Positions 18,748 to 29,600 of a DNA stretch of 64,000 nt are shown here, piece after piece. Each line of letters begins with the position of its first letter. Position 1 is the first letter of the stretch. A program made the translations under genes and the position numbers. Origin of the DNA: Sphingobacteriales bacterium (GTDB lineage: Bacteria; Bacteroidota; Bacteroidia; Chitinophagales; UBA2359); the NCBI GenBank assembly GCA_016711295.1, contig JADJTE010000001.1:434001-498000 (forward strand), read 5' to 3'. The notes beneath the pieces were generated by a model. That model was given only the letters and a program-made list of their open reading frames with translations. It searched no databases and was not told where the DNA came from.

Positions 18748-20444
18748 ATGCTACGCATTTTCATACTACTCCTCCTCTACTGCAATAGTCTTTTACTACC
18801 TGCTATCTCATTAGCGCAAACCATTGATTGGGCAAGCCGCTTGGGCGGCACGCATTGGGACGAATCAGCCGACCTGCTTTTGTCGCCTGCGGGTGATGCG
18901 CTTTTTGTAGCAGGCATGGTATCAGACACTATATCGTGGCAAAACGGCAGTAGCTTGGCTACACATGGCAGCGGCGATTTTTGGATAGCTCGCTACGACA
19001 ATAACGGCACGCCCATCTGGATGCAGTCGGGTGGCGGACGCACCGATGACCGCTTCAATTCTATCGCCTTGTCGCCCACAGCCGATGCGGTCTATGTCGC
19101 AGGGCAAGTACGCGATACCTTAGTGTTGGGTGCAGATTCTATCAAAACCGACGGACTATTCTCTGACGACCCCTTAGTGGTTAAATATAATGCCCAAAAT
19201 GGCAACCTGCTTTGGCAACGACATTGGAAAGGCATCGGGATAGCCACTGCTCGGAGCATTGCCGCCGATGCAATAGGCAACGTATATGTAGGCGTAGTAT
19301 TTGAAGATTCTATTTTTGTGCAAACAGATAGCCTCGCCGCCTGGGCAGCAGCGACATATTATTGCTCAAACTCAATGCCGACGGCGTATTGCAGTGGTAT
19401 CGGCAGTTTGGCGGTATAGGTGCCGATGTGGTGAGCGATATGACTGTTGCGCCCGACGGCAGCCTCTATTTAGGCGGATATTTTCAGAAAACTGCTATTT
19501 GGGGCAGCACCACGCTACTTGCTGCCGACGAAAACGATCTACTTATGGCGCGTATAGACCCCAACGGCAATGTATTGTGGGCAAAACGCGAAGGCGGCGA
19601 ATATGCCGAGAGTATCAGTGCCATTGCCCTCACGCAACAAGGAAATATTTATTGGGCGGGTAGTTTCAACCTCCAAACCCAAATAGGCGATAGCACACTA
19701 AGCACTAACGAAGGCATCGCAGCTACCCTGCTGCTACAAACCGACTCACTGGGCAATATTGCTTGGGTCCGACAAAGCAATGGTATCATTAGCGGCGCAA
19801 CAAGCATCTGCACCGATAGTGCTGGAAACGCCTATCTAAGTGGCTATTTTATCGAAAATGTACAATTCGGCAACCACTCCTTGACTGCCACAGGCAGCAC
19901 CGAGTTATTTGTCGTGCGCTATTCACCCAACGGCGAAGCGCAATGGCTACGCGGTATCGCCGCTGCTCAAAATAGCGATTTCAACCAAGCCGCCGCCGTT
20001 CAGGTCGATGCGACGGGCAAATGCTATGTAACAGGGCGTTATTTTGGGCTGCGGAATACAGACGGCGACGCACTTCCGTCTCTTGGCTTTGCCGATATAT
20101 TCCTACTCCAATTATCGCAGCCACTCATCATCTCTATCAAGCCCATACCTACTACCACCACCACCTTGAGCGCAAGCTATGACGGACAAGGGCAACTCAT
20201 AGCCCGCTACTCCTATCAGCCCAGTGCCCCATATACCAGCAACGCACAAATAGCGATTTATAATACCTACGGACAATTGATAGCCATACAAAACGTGCCG
20301 TCGCCACTTTCTACTGCTTACCTCAATCTGCAAAGTACCACCATAGCCCTACCCACTGCCTTGCCGCCGGGCATATATATCGTATCGCTACAACATGCAG
20401 GGCAAATAGCAAAAAGTATCAGCACATTTATCGGCAAATACTAA
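18748..20444 (+). CDS. Secreted SBBP-repeat propeller protein with T9SS tail, frameshifted
   Basis: A signal peptide (ILLLLYCNSLLLPAISLAQ) is followed by repeated SBBP-type blades: WASRLGG, DFWIARYDNNGTPIWMQ, VYVAGQVRDTLVLG, LLMARIDPNGNVLWAK, NIYWAGSF and LFVVRYSPNGEAQWLRG. The C-terminal end (AQIAIYNTYGQLIAIQN ... LPPGIYIVSLQHAG) is a T9SS sorting domain. The frame changes once near 19345: the second frame gives GSSDILLLKLNADG, exactly the blade sequence expected, so one base is missing and this is a single gene of about 565 residues. Function unknown; such propellers are common on the surface of Bacteroidota. Confidence 0.83.
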
Positions 20445-20461
20445 GCACCAATATCTATAAC

Positions 20462-20793
20462 ACTAATGGTATGATTTTTAAATTTTGAGTATTAATTTTG
20501 CCTATCATGTATCTATTTCCAAGCGTTAGGACTTAGGAAATAGCGATAGATAATTGAGATATTAGTTCAAGAACTCCCCCTAACCCCCTCAAAGAGGGGG
20601 AATTTATGCAAGATATAATTGATTGGTTATCAATAATTTACGATAAATTTTAAAAAATATTTAATACACATTATCTTTAAAATGCCGCAGGTATATTACA
20701 GCAGTAACATCTAATAGACACAAGCCTGAGAATACCGTAGGCATGAAACCCGCGTAAGGTAGGTGTATAAAACTTAAAAATCAAACCACTAAT
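20462..20793 (+). mobile_element. MITE-like repeat family 2, copy 1 (about 332 bp)
   Basis: Starts ACTAATGGTATGATTTTTAA and ends AAAACTTAAAAATCAAACC(ACTAAT), imperfect inverted repeats of about 25 bp. The whole sequence matches, in reverse orientation, the interrupted element at 37162-37614. The interior contains AACTCCCCCTAACCCCCTC followed by AAAGAGGGGGAATTTA, and an ATACCGTAGGCATGAAAC stretch. No reading frame. It fills most of the 398-bp gap before fadN; no other feature is seen there. Confidence 0.75.
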
Positions 20794-20842
20794 TCATACG
20801 TTTATTCCAATCTATAATTTATAACAATTTCCTAATCGATAT

Positions 20843-23329
20843 ATGTCCACCTTAACCGCCAAATCGCCTTCTACTGTGGCAAGCGTAATACCCGCCGCAG
20901 CCCGCAAAATACGCACCGTTGCCGTACTCGGTTCGGGCGTAATGGGTAGCCGCATTGCTTGTCATTTTGCCAATGTGGGTTTAAAAGTTGTATTGCTCGA
21001 CATCGTACCACGCGAACCCAATGCCGCCGAACAAGCCGCAGGACTCAGCCTGTCGCACAAAGCCGTGCGCAACCGCATTGTAAACGACGCACTGCAATTT
21101 GCCCTCAAATCAAACCCATCGCCCATCTATAGCAAATCACTTGCCGACCGCATTACAACAGGCAATTTTGACGACGATATGCCCCTTATTGCCCAATGCG
21201 ATTGGATCATCGAAGCCGTCATAGAACGCCTCGACATCAAGCAGCAAGTATTTGCCAAAGTAGAGCAATACCGCAAAGCAGGCACGCTAATTACGTCTAA
21301 TACATCGGGTATTCCTATCAATATGCTCTGCGAAGGGCGCAGCGATGATTTCAAACGCCATTTCTGCGGCACGCACTTTTTTAACCCGCCCCGCTACCTC
21401 AAACTCTTAGAGGTCATTCCAACTACCCACACCGACCCCGAAGTGGTTAGCTTTTTTATGCGCTACGGCGATTTGATTTTGGGCAAAACAATGGTTTTGT
21501 GCAACGATACACCCGCTTTTATCGCCAACCGTGTGGGCGTATTTTCGATTACCGCTATCTTTAACGTCATGCAGGAAATGGGATTGACCGTAGAAGAAGT
21601 CGATGCCTTGACCGGTCCCATCACCGGAAAACCCAAATCTGCCACCTTCCGCACCTGTGATGTGGTAGGGTTAGATACAATGGTCAAAGTAGCCGATGGC
21701 GTATACCAAAATTGCCCCGATGATGAGGCACGGGCATTTTTCAAAATCCCTGACTATGTAGCCAAAATGGTCGAAAACAATTGGTTGGGCGACAAATCAG
21801 GACAAGGATTTTATAAAAAAGTAAAGGGCGCAAACGGAAAATCCGAAATTTGGGCATTGGACATAACGACTATGGAATACAAACCAGCAGCCAAACCTCG
21901 ATTTGAGAGTCTGGGTGCGGTTAAATCTATCGAAAAACTGAAAGACCGCCTACCCGCCCTATACCAACAAACCGACAAAGGCGCAGACTTCCTAAAACGC
22001 TTGGGCAATCTATTGTGTCAATATGTGAGCAAGCGCGTACCCGAAATAGCGGACGAAATTTATAAAATTGACGATGCTATGCGTGCGGGTTTTGGTTGGG
22101 AATTGGGTCCTTTCGAGCAATGGGACGCGCTCGGTGTAGCTAATGTAGTCAAAGATATGGAAACCGCCGATAAACGCCCCGCACAATGGGTTTATGATAT
22201 GCTGGCGGCGGGTATCCATTCGTTTTATCGCTTAGACAAAGGCAAACGCCAAGCCTATAACCCCCAAACCAAACAATATGAAACCATTCCGGGTAGCGAA
22301 AACAATATCCGAATGGACGACCTACGCGCCACCCAAAAAGCCGTATGGAAAAACACAGGTGCTACCCTACATCATTTGGGCGATGGCGTGCTGAACTTAG
22401 AATTCCATACCAAAATGAACGCCAAGGGCAGCGAAATTTTGGAAGGTGTAAACCGCGCTATTGACATTGCCGAGCGCGACGGCTACAAGGGCTTAGTCGT
22501 GGCAAACGATGCCGAAACATTCTCGGCAGGAGCCAACTTAGCCATGATTTTGATGCTTGCCTTAGAAGAAGAATACGACGAATTAGATTTCGCTATCCGT
22601 GCTTTCCAAAATACCATGATGCGCGTGCGTTATTCGGGCATACCCGTCGTACTTGCTCCGCATGGCTTAACCTTGGGCGGTGCTTGCGAAATGAGTATGC
22701 ACGCCGATAAAGTAGTCGCTTCTGCCGAAACCTACATCGGCTTGGTCGAAGTAGGCGCAGGCGTAGTACCCGGCGGAGGCGGCACCAAAGAGTTTGCCCT
22801 ACGCGCCAGCGATGCTTACTACGAAGGCGACATACGACTACCACTATTGCAAAAATACCTGATGAACATTGCCACCGCCAAAGTAGCTACATCTGCCCAA
22901 GAAGCCTTTGAACTCGGCATATTCCAGCGCAACAAAGACATCATAGTCGTCAATCCGAACCGCGTGACCGCCGAAGCCAAACGCGCCGCCCTCGAATTGT
23001 ACCAAGCAGGATATACACAACCCACTCCTAAGAAAGTGCGCGTATTGGGCAAATCTGCCTTGGGCACATTCTATGCGGGTATAGCATCTCTGCAAGTAGC
23101 GGGGCACGCCAGCGAACACGATGCACTCATAGCTCGAAAAGTTGCTTATATCTTATGCGGCGGCGACCTCTCTGCGCCTACCGATGTATCAGAACAATAT
23201 TTGTTAGACTTAGAACGCCAAGCCTTTTTAGAACTTTTAGCTACCCGCAAAACCTTAGAACGCATACAATCAATACTAAGCACCGCAAACCGCTTCGCAA
23301 CTAATAGCTCCCATCAATTTAGTACATAA
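20843..23329 (+). CDS. fadN: 3-hydroxyacyl-CoA dehydrogenase / enoyl-CoA hydratase (FadN type)
   Basis: 828-residue fatty-acid beta-oxidation enzyme with the dehydrogenase part first, as in B. subtilis FadN. The NAD-binding fold has VLGSGVMGSRIACHFANVG (about residues 29-47), followed by SNTSGIPINML and HFFNPPRYLKLLEVIP with the catalytic His, and a second 3HCDH C-domain near residues 400-470. The crotonase-like domain (about 500-720) shows FSAGANLAM and GLTLGGACEMSMHADKV with EVGAGVVPGGGGTKE; the glutamates of the latter fit the hydratase active site. No thiolase or acyl-CoA dehydrogenase gene lies beside it. A strong terminator follows directly. Confidence 0.92.
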   Translation: MSTLTAKSPSTVASVIPAAARKIRTVAVLGSGVMGSRIACHFANVGLKVVLLDIVPREPNAAEQAAGLSLSHKAVRNRIVNDALQFALKSNPSPIYSKSLADRITTGNFDDDMPLIAQCDWIIEAVIERLDIKQQVFAKVEQYRKAGTLITSNTSGIPINMLCEGRSDDFKRHFCGTHFFNPPRYLKLLEVIPTTHTDPEVVSFFMRYGDLILGKTMVLCNDTPAFIANRVGVFSITAIFNVMQEMGLTVEEVDALTGPITGKPKSATFRTCDVVGLDTMVKVADGVYQNCPDDEARAFFKIPDYVAKMVENNWLGDKSGQGFYKKVKGANGKSEIWALDITTMEYKPAAKPRFESLGAVKSIEKLKDRLPALYQQTDKGADFLKRLGNLLCQYVSKRVPEIADEIYKIDDAMRAGFGWELGPFEQWDALGVANVVKDMETADKRPAQWVYDMLAAGIHSFYRLDKGKRQAYNPQTKQYETIPGSENNIRMDDLRATQKAVWKNTGATLHHLGDGVLNLEFHTKMNAKGSEILEGVNRAIDIAERDGYKGLVVANDAETFSAGANLAMILMLALEEEYDELDFAIRAFQNTMMRVRYSGIPVVLAPHGLTLGGACEMSMHADKVVASAETYIGLVEVGAGVVPGGGGTKEFALRASDAYYEGDIRLPLLQKYLMNIATAKVATSAQEAFELGIFQRNKDIIVVNPNRVTAEAKRAALELYQAGYTQPTPKKVRVLGKSALGTFYAGIASLQVAGHASEHDALIARKVAYILCGGDLSAPTDVSEQYLLDLERQAFLELLATRKTLERIQSILSTANRFATNSSHQFST

Positions 23330-23330
23330 T

Positions 23331-23367
23331 AATCCCCGCCTCGACCAAGATTGTTGAGGCGGGGATT
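23331..23367 (+). terminator. Rho-independent terminator after fadN
   Basis: Perfect 12-bp stem AATCCCCGCCTC / GAGGCGGGGATT with a 13-nt loop, followed by TTTCTTT, starting 2 bp after the fadN stop. Confidence 0.9.
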
Positions 23368-23408
23368 TTCTTTAGTTCATAAGGCATAATCGCAATTTCA
23401 CGGTAGAT

Positions 23409-23515
23409 GTAACTATTTGGGTGTAGGGTTTTGGGTATAATGGGCTCTACTTATCTAATAATGCCTGACATCGCTGCATGTTCGATTAGTTCCCCCTACA
23501 AGGCTAAATAGTTAC
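23409..23515. mobile_element. MITE family 1, copy D (107 bp, shortest copy)
   Basis: Starts GTAACTATTTGGGTGTAG and ends AAGGCTAAATAGTTAC. The interior shares TATCTAATAATGCCTGACAT with copy C. Flanks CGGTAGAT and CAGTAAAA agree at only 5 of 8 positions, so the duplication has decayed or is absent. It lies between the two facing terminators. Confidence 0.82.
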
Positions 23516-23533
23516 CAGTAAATAAAAAAAAAC

Positions 23534-23566
23534 TCCGCCCGACCAAGATACTTGGTCGGGCGGAGG
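23534..23566 (-). terminator. Rho-independent terminator for the giant surface-protein gene
   Basis: 15-bp stem CTCCGCCCGACCAAG / CTTGGTCGGGCGGAG with a 3-nt loop. On the minus strand it is followed by TTTTTTTTTATTT. It lies 53 bp after the stop at 23619. Confidence 0.9.
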
Positions 23567-23618
23567 TAGAGCTATCGTTGCATCTCTTGTATCGATACAA
23601 TTGCTTAGCTCGTCATCG

Positions 23619-26600
23619 CTATTTGGCTACCACTACACGCGCTGTTTGAACGCTGCCGCTTGCAGTAGTCAGTTTCACGATATATACACCAGCAGCCAAA
23701 TTGCCGCCATCCAAAGGCAATACATACACCTTATCGGCTTCTGCTTGCTCGTGGTACAGTTCGGTTACTTGTTTGCCATCTACACTATACAAGGCTACAT
23801 GTGTAGTACCACTTTCGGCTACTACAAACTCAACTTGTGCAGCCGACTCAAATGGATTCGGAGATACGCTCAATGCCGACATTTCATCAACTTTGTTGCG
23901 ACCACGACGTTGTTTAGGCACCCAGTACCAACCAATTGTCGTTTGTCCCGTGCCTGGGCATGTCACCGTCACATCATACCAACCTGTAGCTAAACCCGAT
24001 ATATCTTCGGTAGTAGCCGTAAAGCCATTTGGTCCTGACCATTGATAGGTGTATTGACCTGCGGTACAACCGCCACCTGATACCGTGATGTCAATAGCAC
24101 CATTGACACTTGTAGCAGATTGTGGCGTGACGACATAACTGTCGATATCCAATACGGGGTTGGTCGTAGGTCCAGGTACATTGGTGAAGCTCAGGGTACT
24201 CGCACCGCAGTTATTGCTATCCGTTACCGTACAAGCCCAAGTAGCATTGTCCGTATAGGAGATAGTCACTATTGCGCCGTCAGCAGTATATTGTATATCG
24301 TAGCGCACATAGCCCGTGTTATCCCAATCGAAATTATAGGGCAATGTACCTCCGCTCAAAGTAATTACTTGGACATTGTAGGCAAATGGGCCTCCACCAC
24401 CAGCTGAACCTTGCGATATGCTCACATTACCCACAAATGGCGGGAATGGTTGAGGTACGTTCACCGAAGTGGCATTGCTCAAATCCAAACAAGTACCGGT
24501 CAATGCCGTAATTAAAGTACCGTTGGCAGGCGGGTTAGGACCGCCAACTGGTGCGCTCACTTTCACGCTATAACCATAAACGGTATATGATCCAGGTGTT
24601 ACGCCCGCAAAAGTACCCGTTGTGTTCGAAGCAATGATAGTACCCGTATTATCTACCAACAAGTAGTAGAAAGCATAGTCGGGGTCTATGGTCTGACCGC
24701 TTGCGCTTGCCACTATCGGGTCGCCTGGGCACAAGGTATTCGATGCTGTTAGCACACCTGCCTCAGCAATGCAGCATTGTGTTACTGTCACCACGATTGA
24801 CGCTGTTGCGGTGCAGCCGTTGCTGCCTGTCGCCGTTACGGTATAAGTACCCGACATAGCTACTGTTGCGTTATTGATAGTCAAAGTAGCACCTGTACCG
24901 CTACCGCCCGGTCCGCTCCAGCTATACGTAGTACCGCCTGTTGCCGTCAGTGATATGTCGGTACCTGCACAGATGTCGGTAGTACCGCTAACTGTAGGCG
25001 TAGGCGGTGTTGTGTTGCCAATAACGTTTACTGCATCGCTGGCGGTACAGCCATTCGCGCCTGTTACTGTTACGGTGTAAGTGCCTGCTGTACTGGTAGT
25101 TGGTTGTGCCACGTTAGCCGCACTCAATCCTGCCGAGGGCGACCAAGCATAAGTATTGCCTGCTATTGCTGCCGTACCCAATAAAGCCGATGTCACACAA
25201 GTAAAAGTAGCATCGTTGCCTGCATTAGCAGTAGGCGGTGTGATGTCTTGCGATACCACTACCGATGCCGTCGAAGTACAGCCATTGAGCGATGTAGTAA
25301 CCGTAACGGTATAGGTACCAGGTGCCGATACTGTTGTGCTTGCCGCACTTGTCCCGTCCGACCAAACAAACGAGGCGCCAGGTGTTGTAGAAGCAGCTGT
25401 CAGCGTTGCCGAAGTTGTCGTGCAAGTAAGCACCGCACTTGTAGGCGATACGCTTAGGTTGGGTGCCGCTTGGTTGCTAGTAACTACTGCCGAGTCGGTC
25501 GAAGTACAGCCATTGACTGTGTCTGTTACTGTTACGGTATAAGTACCCGCTGTTGTCACGCTTATTGTAGCTGTGCTGCCCACAATACTAACGCCATCAG
25601 ACCAGCTATAGGAAACACTTGCCCCGCCAGACGTAGCTGTTAAATTGACACTCGGAGTAGTACAGGTAAGTGTGCGGTCGGGACCGGCATTAGCACCTGG
25701 GGGGGTGACGCTACCCGTTACCGTTGCCGAAGCAGTTGCACTACAGCCCGCTGTGCTGCTCACCGTTACCGAATACGTACCGGGTGCAGTAGTTGTCAGG
25801 GCTGCATTGGTCGAACCATCGCTCCAAACATAGGTGTCGCCACCTGATGCCGTAAGTGTTGCCGTAGGATTCGCACAACTGATAACCGCCGAAGCGGGGC
25901 TTATTTGTGCATTGGGTATCGGATTGACGGTGACGGTTGTAGCAGCTGTGCCCGAACAACCATTAGAAGTAACCGTTACCGTATAGTTATTTGTTCCCAA
26001 TGGCGGAGTTACAGTTTGGTTCGTTGTTGTTGCACCATTACTCCAAACAAAGGTATAGGCTGCGCCGGTCAAATTGATGGTATAGTCTTCGGTTTCGCCA
26101 AACCCTGCGGGGGTGGGGTTGTTACATGGCGTAGAAGTAGCAAAGTAAACTTCGCGCACACGCATACGTACTGCGCCTGTTCCACCGATGGTTGGCACAG
26201 TAAACGTATTAGTAAATACCGCACTACCCGACAACGAACCCGACAAGGCAATTTGCTCGCCTGCATCGTCAAAAGAACCGTTGTTGTTATAGTCAATCCA
26301 AGCACCAATATAGTTATTGCTTCCCCAAGTACCTACTTGTAAGCTAATAGTATAAGTACCACCGCTTGCCAAGGTAGTGCTTTGTGCCGTAAAATCATTG
26401 TAATAGGTAGGGGCACCTGTTGCAACGGTGGTATTATTGATACTACCCAAAGTAACGTTGGCAATGAAGTCACCCGCACTGCCACCAGAAGTAGCTGCAC
26501 AATAAGTAGGTGTTCCTGGTGCAGGAATGACTACGTTTCCACCGTTAAGCGTCAAACTCAGCACGGTACTTTCGCCTAAACAAAGGCTATTATCGCTTGC

Positions 26601-29600
26601 TGCTGCTGTAACAGCAGGGCTTGCGTTAATAGTAATAGTTAGCGAGGCTACATCTGAGCAAATGCCATCAGTAGCAGTTACCGTATAAGTAGTAGTAGCA
26701 GCGGGATTTACTGTAATCGAAGCTCCCGTTTGTCCATCAGACCATGTATAGGTATAGTTGGTATTGACACTGCTCGCCGTCAGGACAACACTGCTGGTTT
26801 CAGCCGAACATTGCGTTGTCGAGCCCGTAGGTGCAATCGACACAGCATCAGCTGTCGTCACCGTCACATCTACTTGGCGTGCCGAACTAGTACAACCATT
26901 AGCATCGGTATAAGTAACCCAATACGATGTGCTTGTCGTAATAACAGGCGTGGTATAAGATGAGTTGATAACTGGCACGGCAGTTGTACCATCTGTTTGC
27001 AAGACATTACCGCCTGTTGCCGCATCATACCAAGTGAATATACCGCCCGGAGCGGCTACGTCAGCAGTAGTCAAAGTAGGCGTACCTGTACCACAGATAG
27101 TCGGGTTGGGTACGCTGGGCGGTGCGGGCAATGGATTGACATTGACCGTAACCACTGAACTATTTGTACAACCCGTAGCTACATCACTAATCGTCACCAC
27201 ATAATCTACCGTACCTGCCGTAGTAGCCGTTGGGTTGGCAGCTAGCTCAAAATTAGTCGGGCTGGGCGTACCTGCTCCCGACGGCAATCCGTCGCTCGTA
27301 ACACCACCAGCAGTAGTAGCCGTCCATGAATAGTTGTAGGGATTAATCATAATAGTATAATCCTCTACCTCGCCCCAAGTAAGCGTACCACAAGCAAGAG
27401 TGGTCGCCAAACTACCGCTTTCGCGTTGTACGATACGCATAAGGGTTGGTCCAGGTGTGGCAGTTAAAGGCACGGTTACGTTAGCTGTGCGCACGTTAGC
27501 AGCAGGGTTTCCACCCGTAGTGCTGCCCAAATCGACCGCTTCGCCTGCATCAGCAAAGTCATTATCGCTGTTCCAGTCGAAATAAGCTACGTGGTAGCAA
27601 CCATAGAAAAATGTTCCGCTGTTAAATTGCGTAACGGACAAGGTATAAGTATTGCCCGGAATATAATTGCCTGCATTTAATGCTGTATAATTCGTATAAG
27701 TAGCATTAGCACTTGCATTGTTAGTTGTTGCACCAGGCCAGCCTGCACTATTGTTCGTAAATGAACCTAATGACACCGAAGCAATATCATCGTCAGCGGT
27801 ACTGGTAGCATTAGCCGTACAGTAGTCTGTTACTGATACGCTGCCGCCGGGCAACTGAAGTGACAACTCTACCTCGCTACCGCTACACACCGCCGAAGGA
27901 ACAGCCGTAGCCGTACCTGATGGGGCAGGTGTAACCGCCACCGTATAGATATCTATCTCGCTACAACCCGTTAGAGCGTTTGTACCCGTGACGGTCACGT
28001 CGATAGTAGCAGTAGGTGTAAATACTAAGGGATTACCCGTAAAGCTAGACGAGCCATACTGCCAAGTATACGTATAGTCGGGGTCGGTGCTTGACGCTGT
28101 AAGCGTATAAGCCGTGCCCGACGTAGAACATGCCGCAATGGCAGGTAAGCTGCTCACACTTATCGCAGCAGCAGATGTCACCGTAATCGTTACAGTCGCA
28201 GGGCTGCTGGTACAGCCGTTTTCTGTATATGTAACGGTAAAAGTACTCGTAGCACTGATAAGGCTGTTATAAGTTGATGTGCTAACGGGTGCAAGCACCG
28301 TACCTTCGGTATGGACCAACGTGTTGGCTTGGTCGTACCACATAAAGATACCCGAACCAGCAGTAGAAGTAGCCACGATGTCGCGCAGTGCTGAACCGCA
28401 ATAGGTAGCATCTGATACGCTCGGAGATGTAGGTACGGGGAATACTGATACTACGGTTTGTGCTGTCGAAGTACAACCTGATAGCGGGTCGCTTACCGTT
28501 ACTAAATAAGTAACCGTACCGCCCGCAGTAGCTGCATTGGTCGAAGCGACGTTAGCATTAGCAGCCGAAGGCGTTCCTGCAGTCGGAGGCAATGTGCCCA
28601 CGGCATCGCCCGTCGTACCCGTGATTGTCCAAGCATATTCGGGTTCAAAGTTGACAATAATCGTATAGTCTTCTACCTCGCCCCAAGTAAGTGTACCGCA
28701 AGCAGCAGTGCTTGCCAATGTGCCGCTTTCGCGTTGTACGATGCGCATACGAGTGCGCCCTGCCAAAGCATTGCTCGGAACAGTTACGCTGGCGGTGCGC
28801 ACGTTATTAACAGCATCGCCAAATGTAGTGCTGCCCAAATCGACTGTTTCATCAACATCGGCAAAATCGCCGTCTTGGTTCCAGTCGAAATAAGCTACAT
28901 GGTAACAGCCATAGAAAGTTGCTCCGCTGTTAAATTGTGTAACGGACAAGGTATAAGTATTGCCCGTTTGATAAACCGTCGGAGTCAATGCTGTATAATC
29001 GGTATAAGTAGCGGTAGCACTCGCATTGGATGTTGTAGCACCAGGCCAGCCTGTACTATTGTTGGTAAATGAGCCTAATGACACCGAAGCTATGTCGTCG
29101 TCAGCTGTGCTGGTAGCATTAGCCGTACAATAAGATGGGCTGGGAGGTGCCGCGCTCAATGCGCTTGTACCACTACCACATAAGCTATTGGGTGTAGCTG
29201 TAGCCACTGCCACAGGTGAGGGCGTAACTGTAATGGTAACAGAGCTAACTCCGCTACAAATACCACTCGTACCACTTACATTATAAGTCGTTGTGGTGTT
29301 CGGTGCGGCGTAGAGTGTATCCTGATTGCCCGTACCATCATAAGGCTGTGTCAGCAGCGAATCGAGGTATAGAGCAGTAGCAGGCGACCATGTAAAGATA
29401 TAGCCAGGCCGTTGCTGCTTGCCACCAATCGAATGGTATCGGGTTCGGACGAGCAGAAATTAGGTACAGCGGGATTCGTCGTTATCGTGATTACTTCCGA
29501 AGGAACAACATTAGCTACTACGGGTATGCGTGCGCTGGGGCAAGGGTTGCCCGGCTCTACAAACTCGACATAGAACGTAGTGGTGGTCGTAATTAATGCT

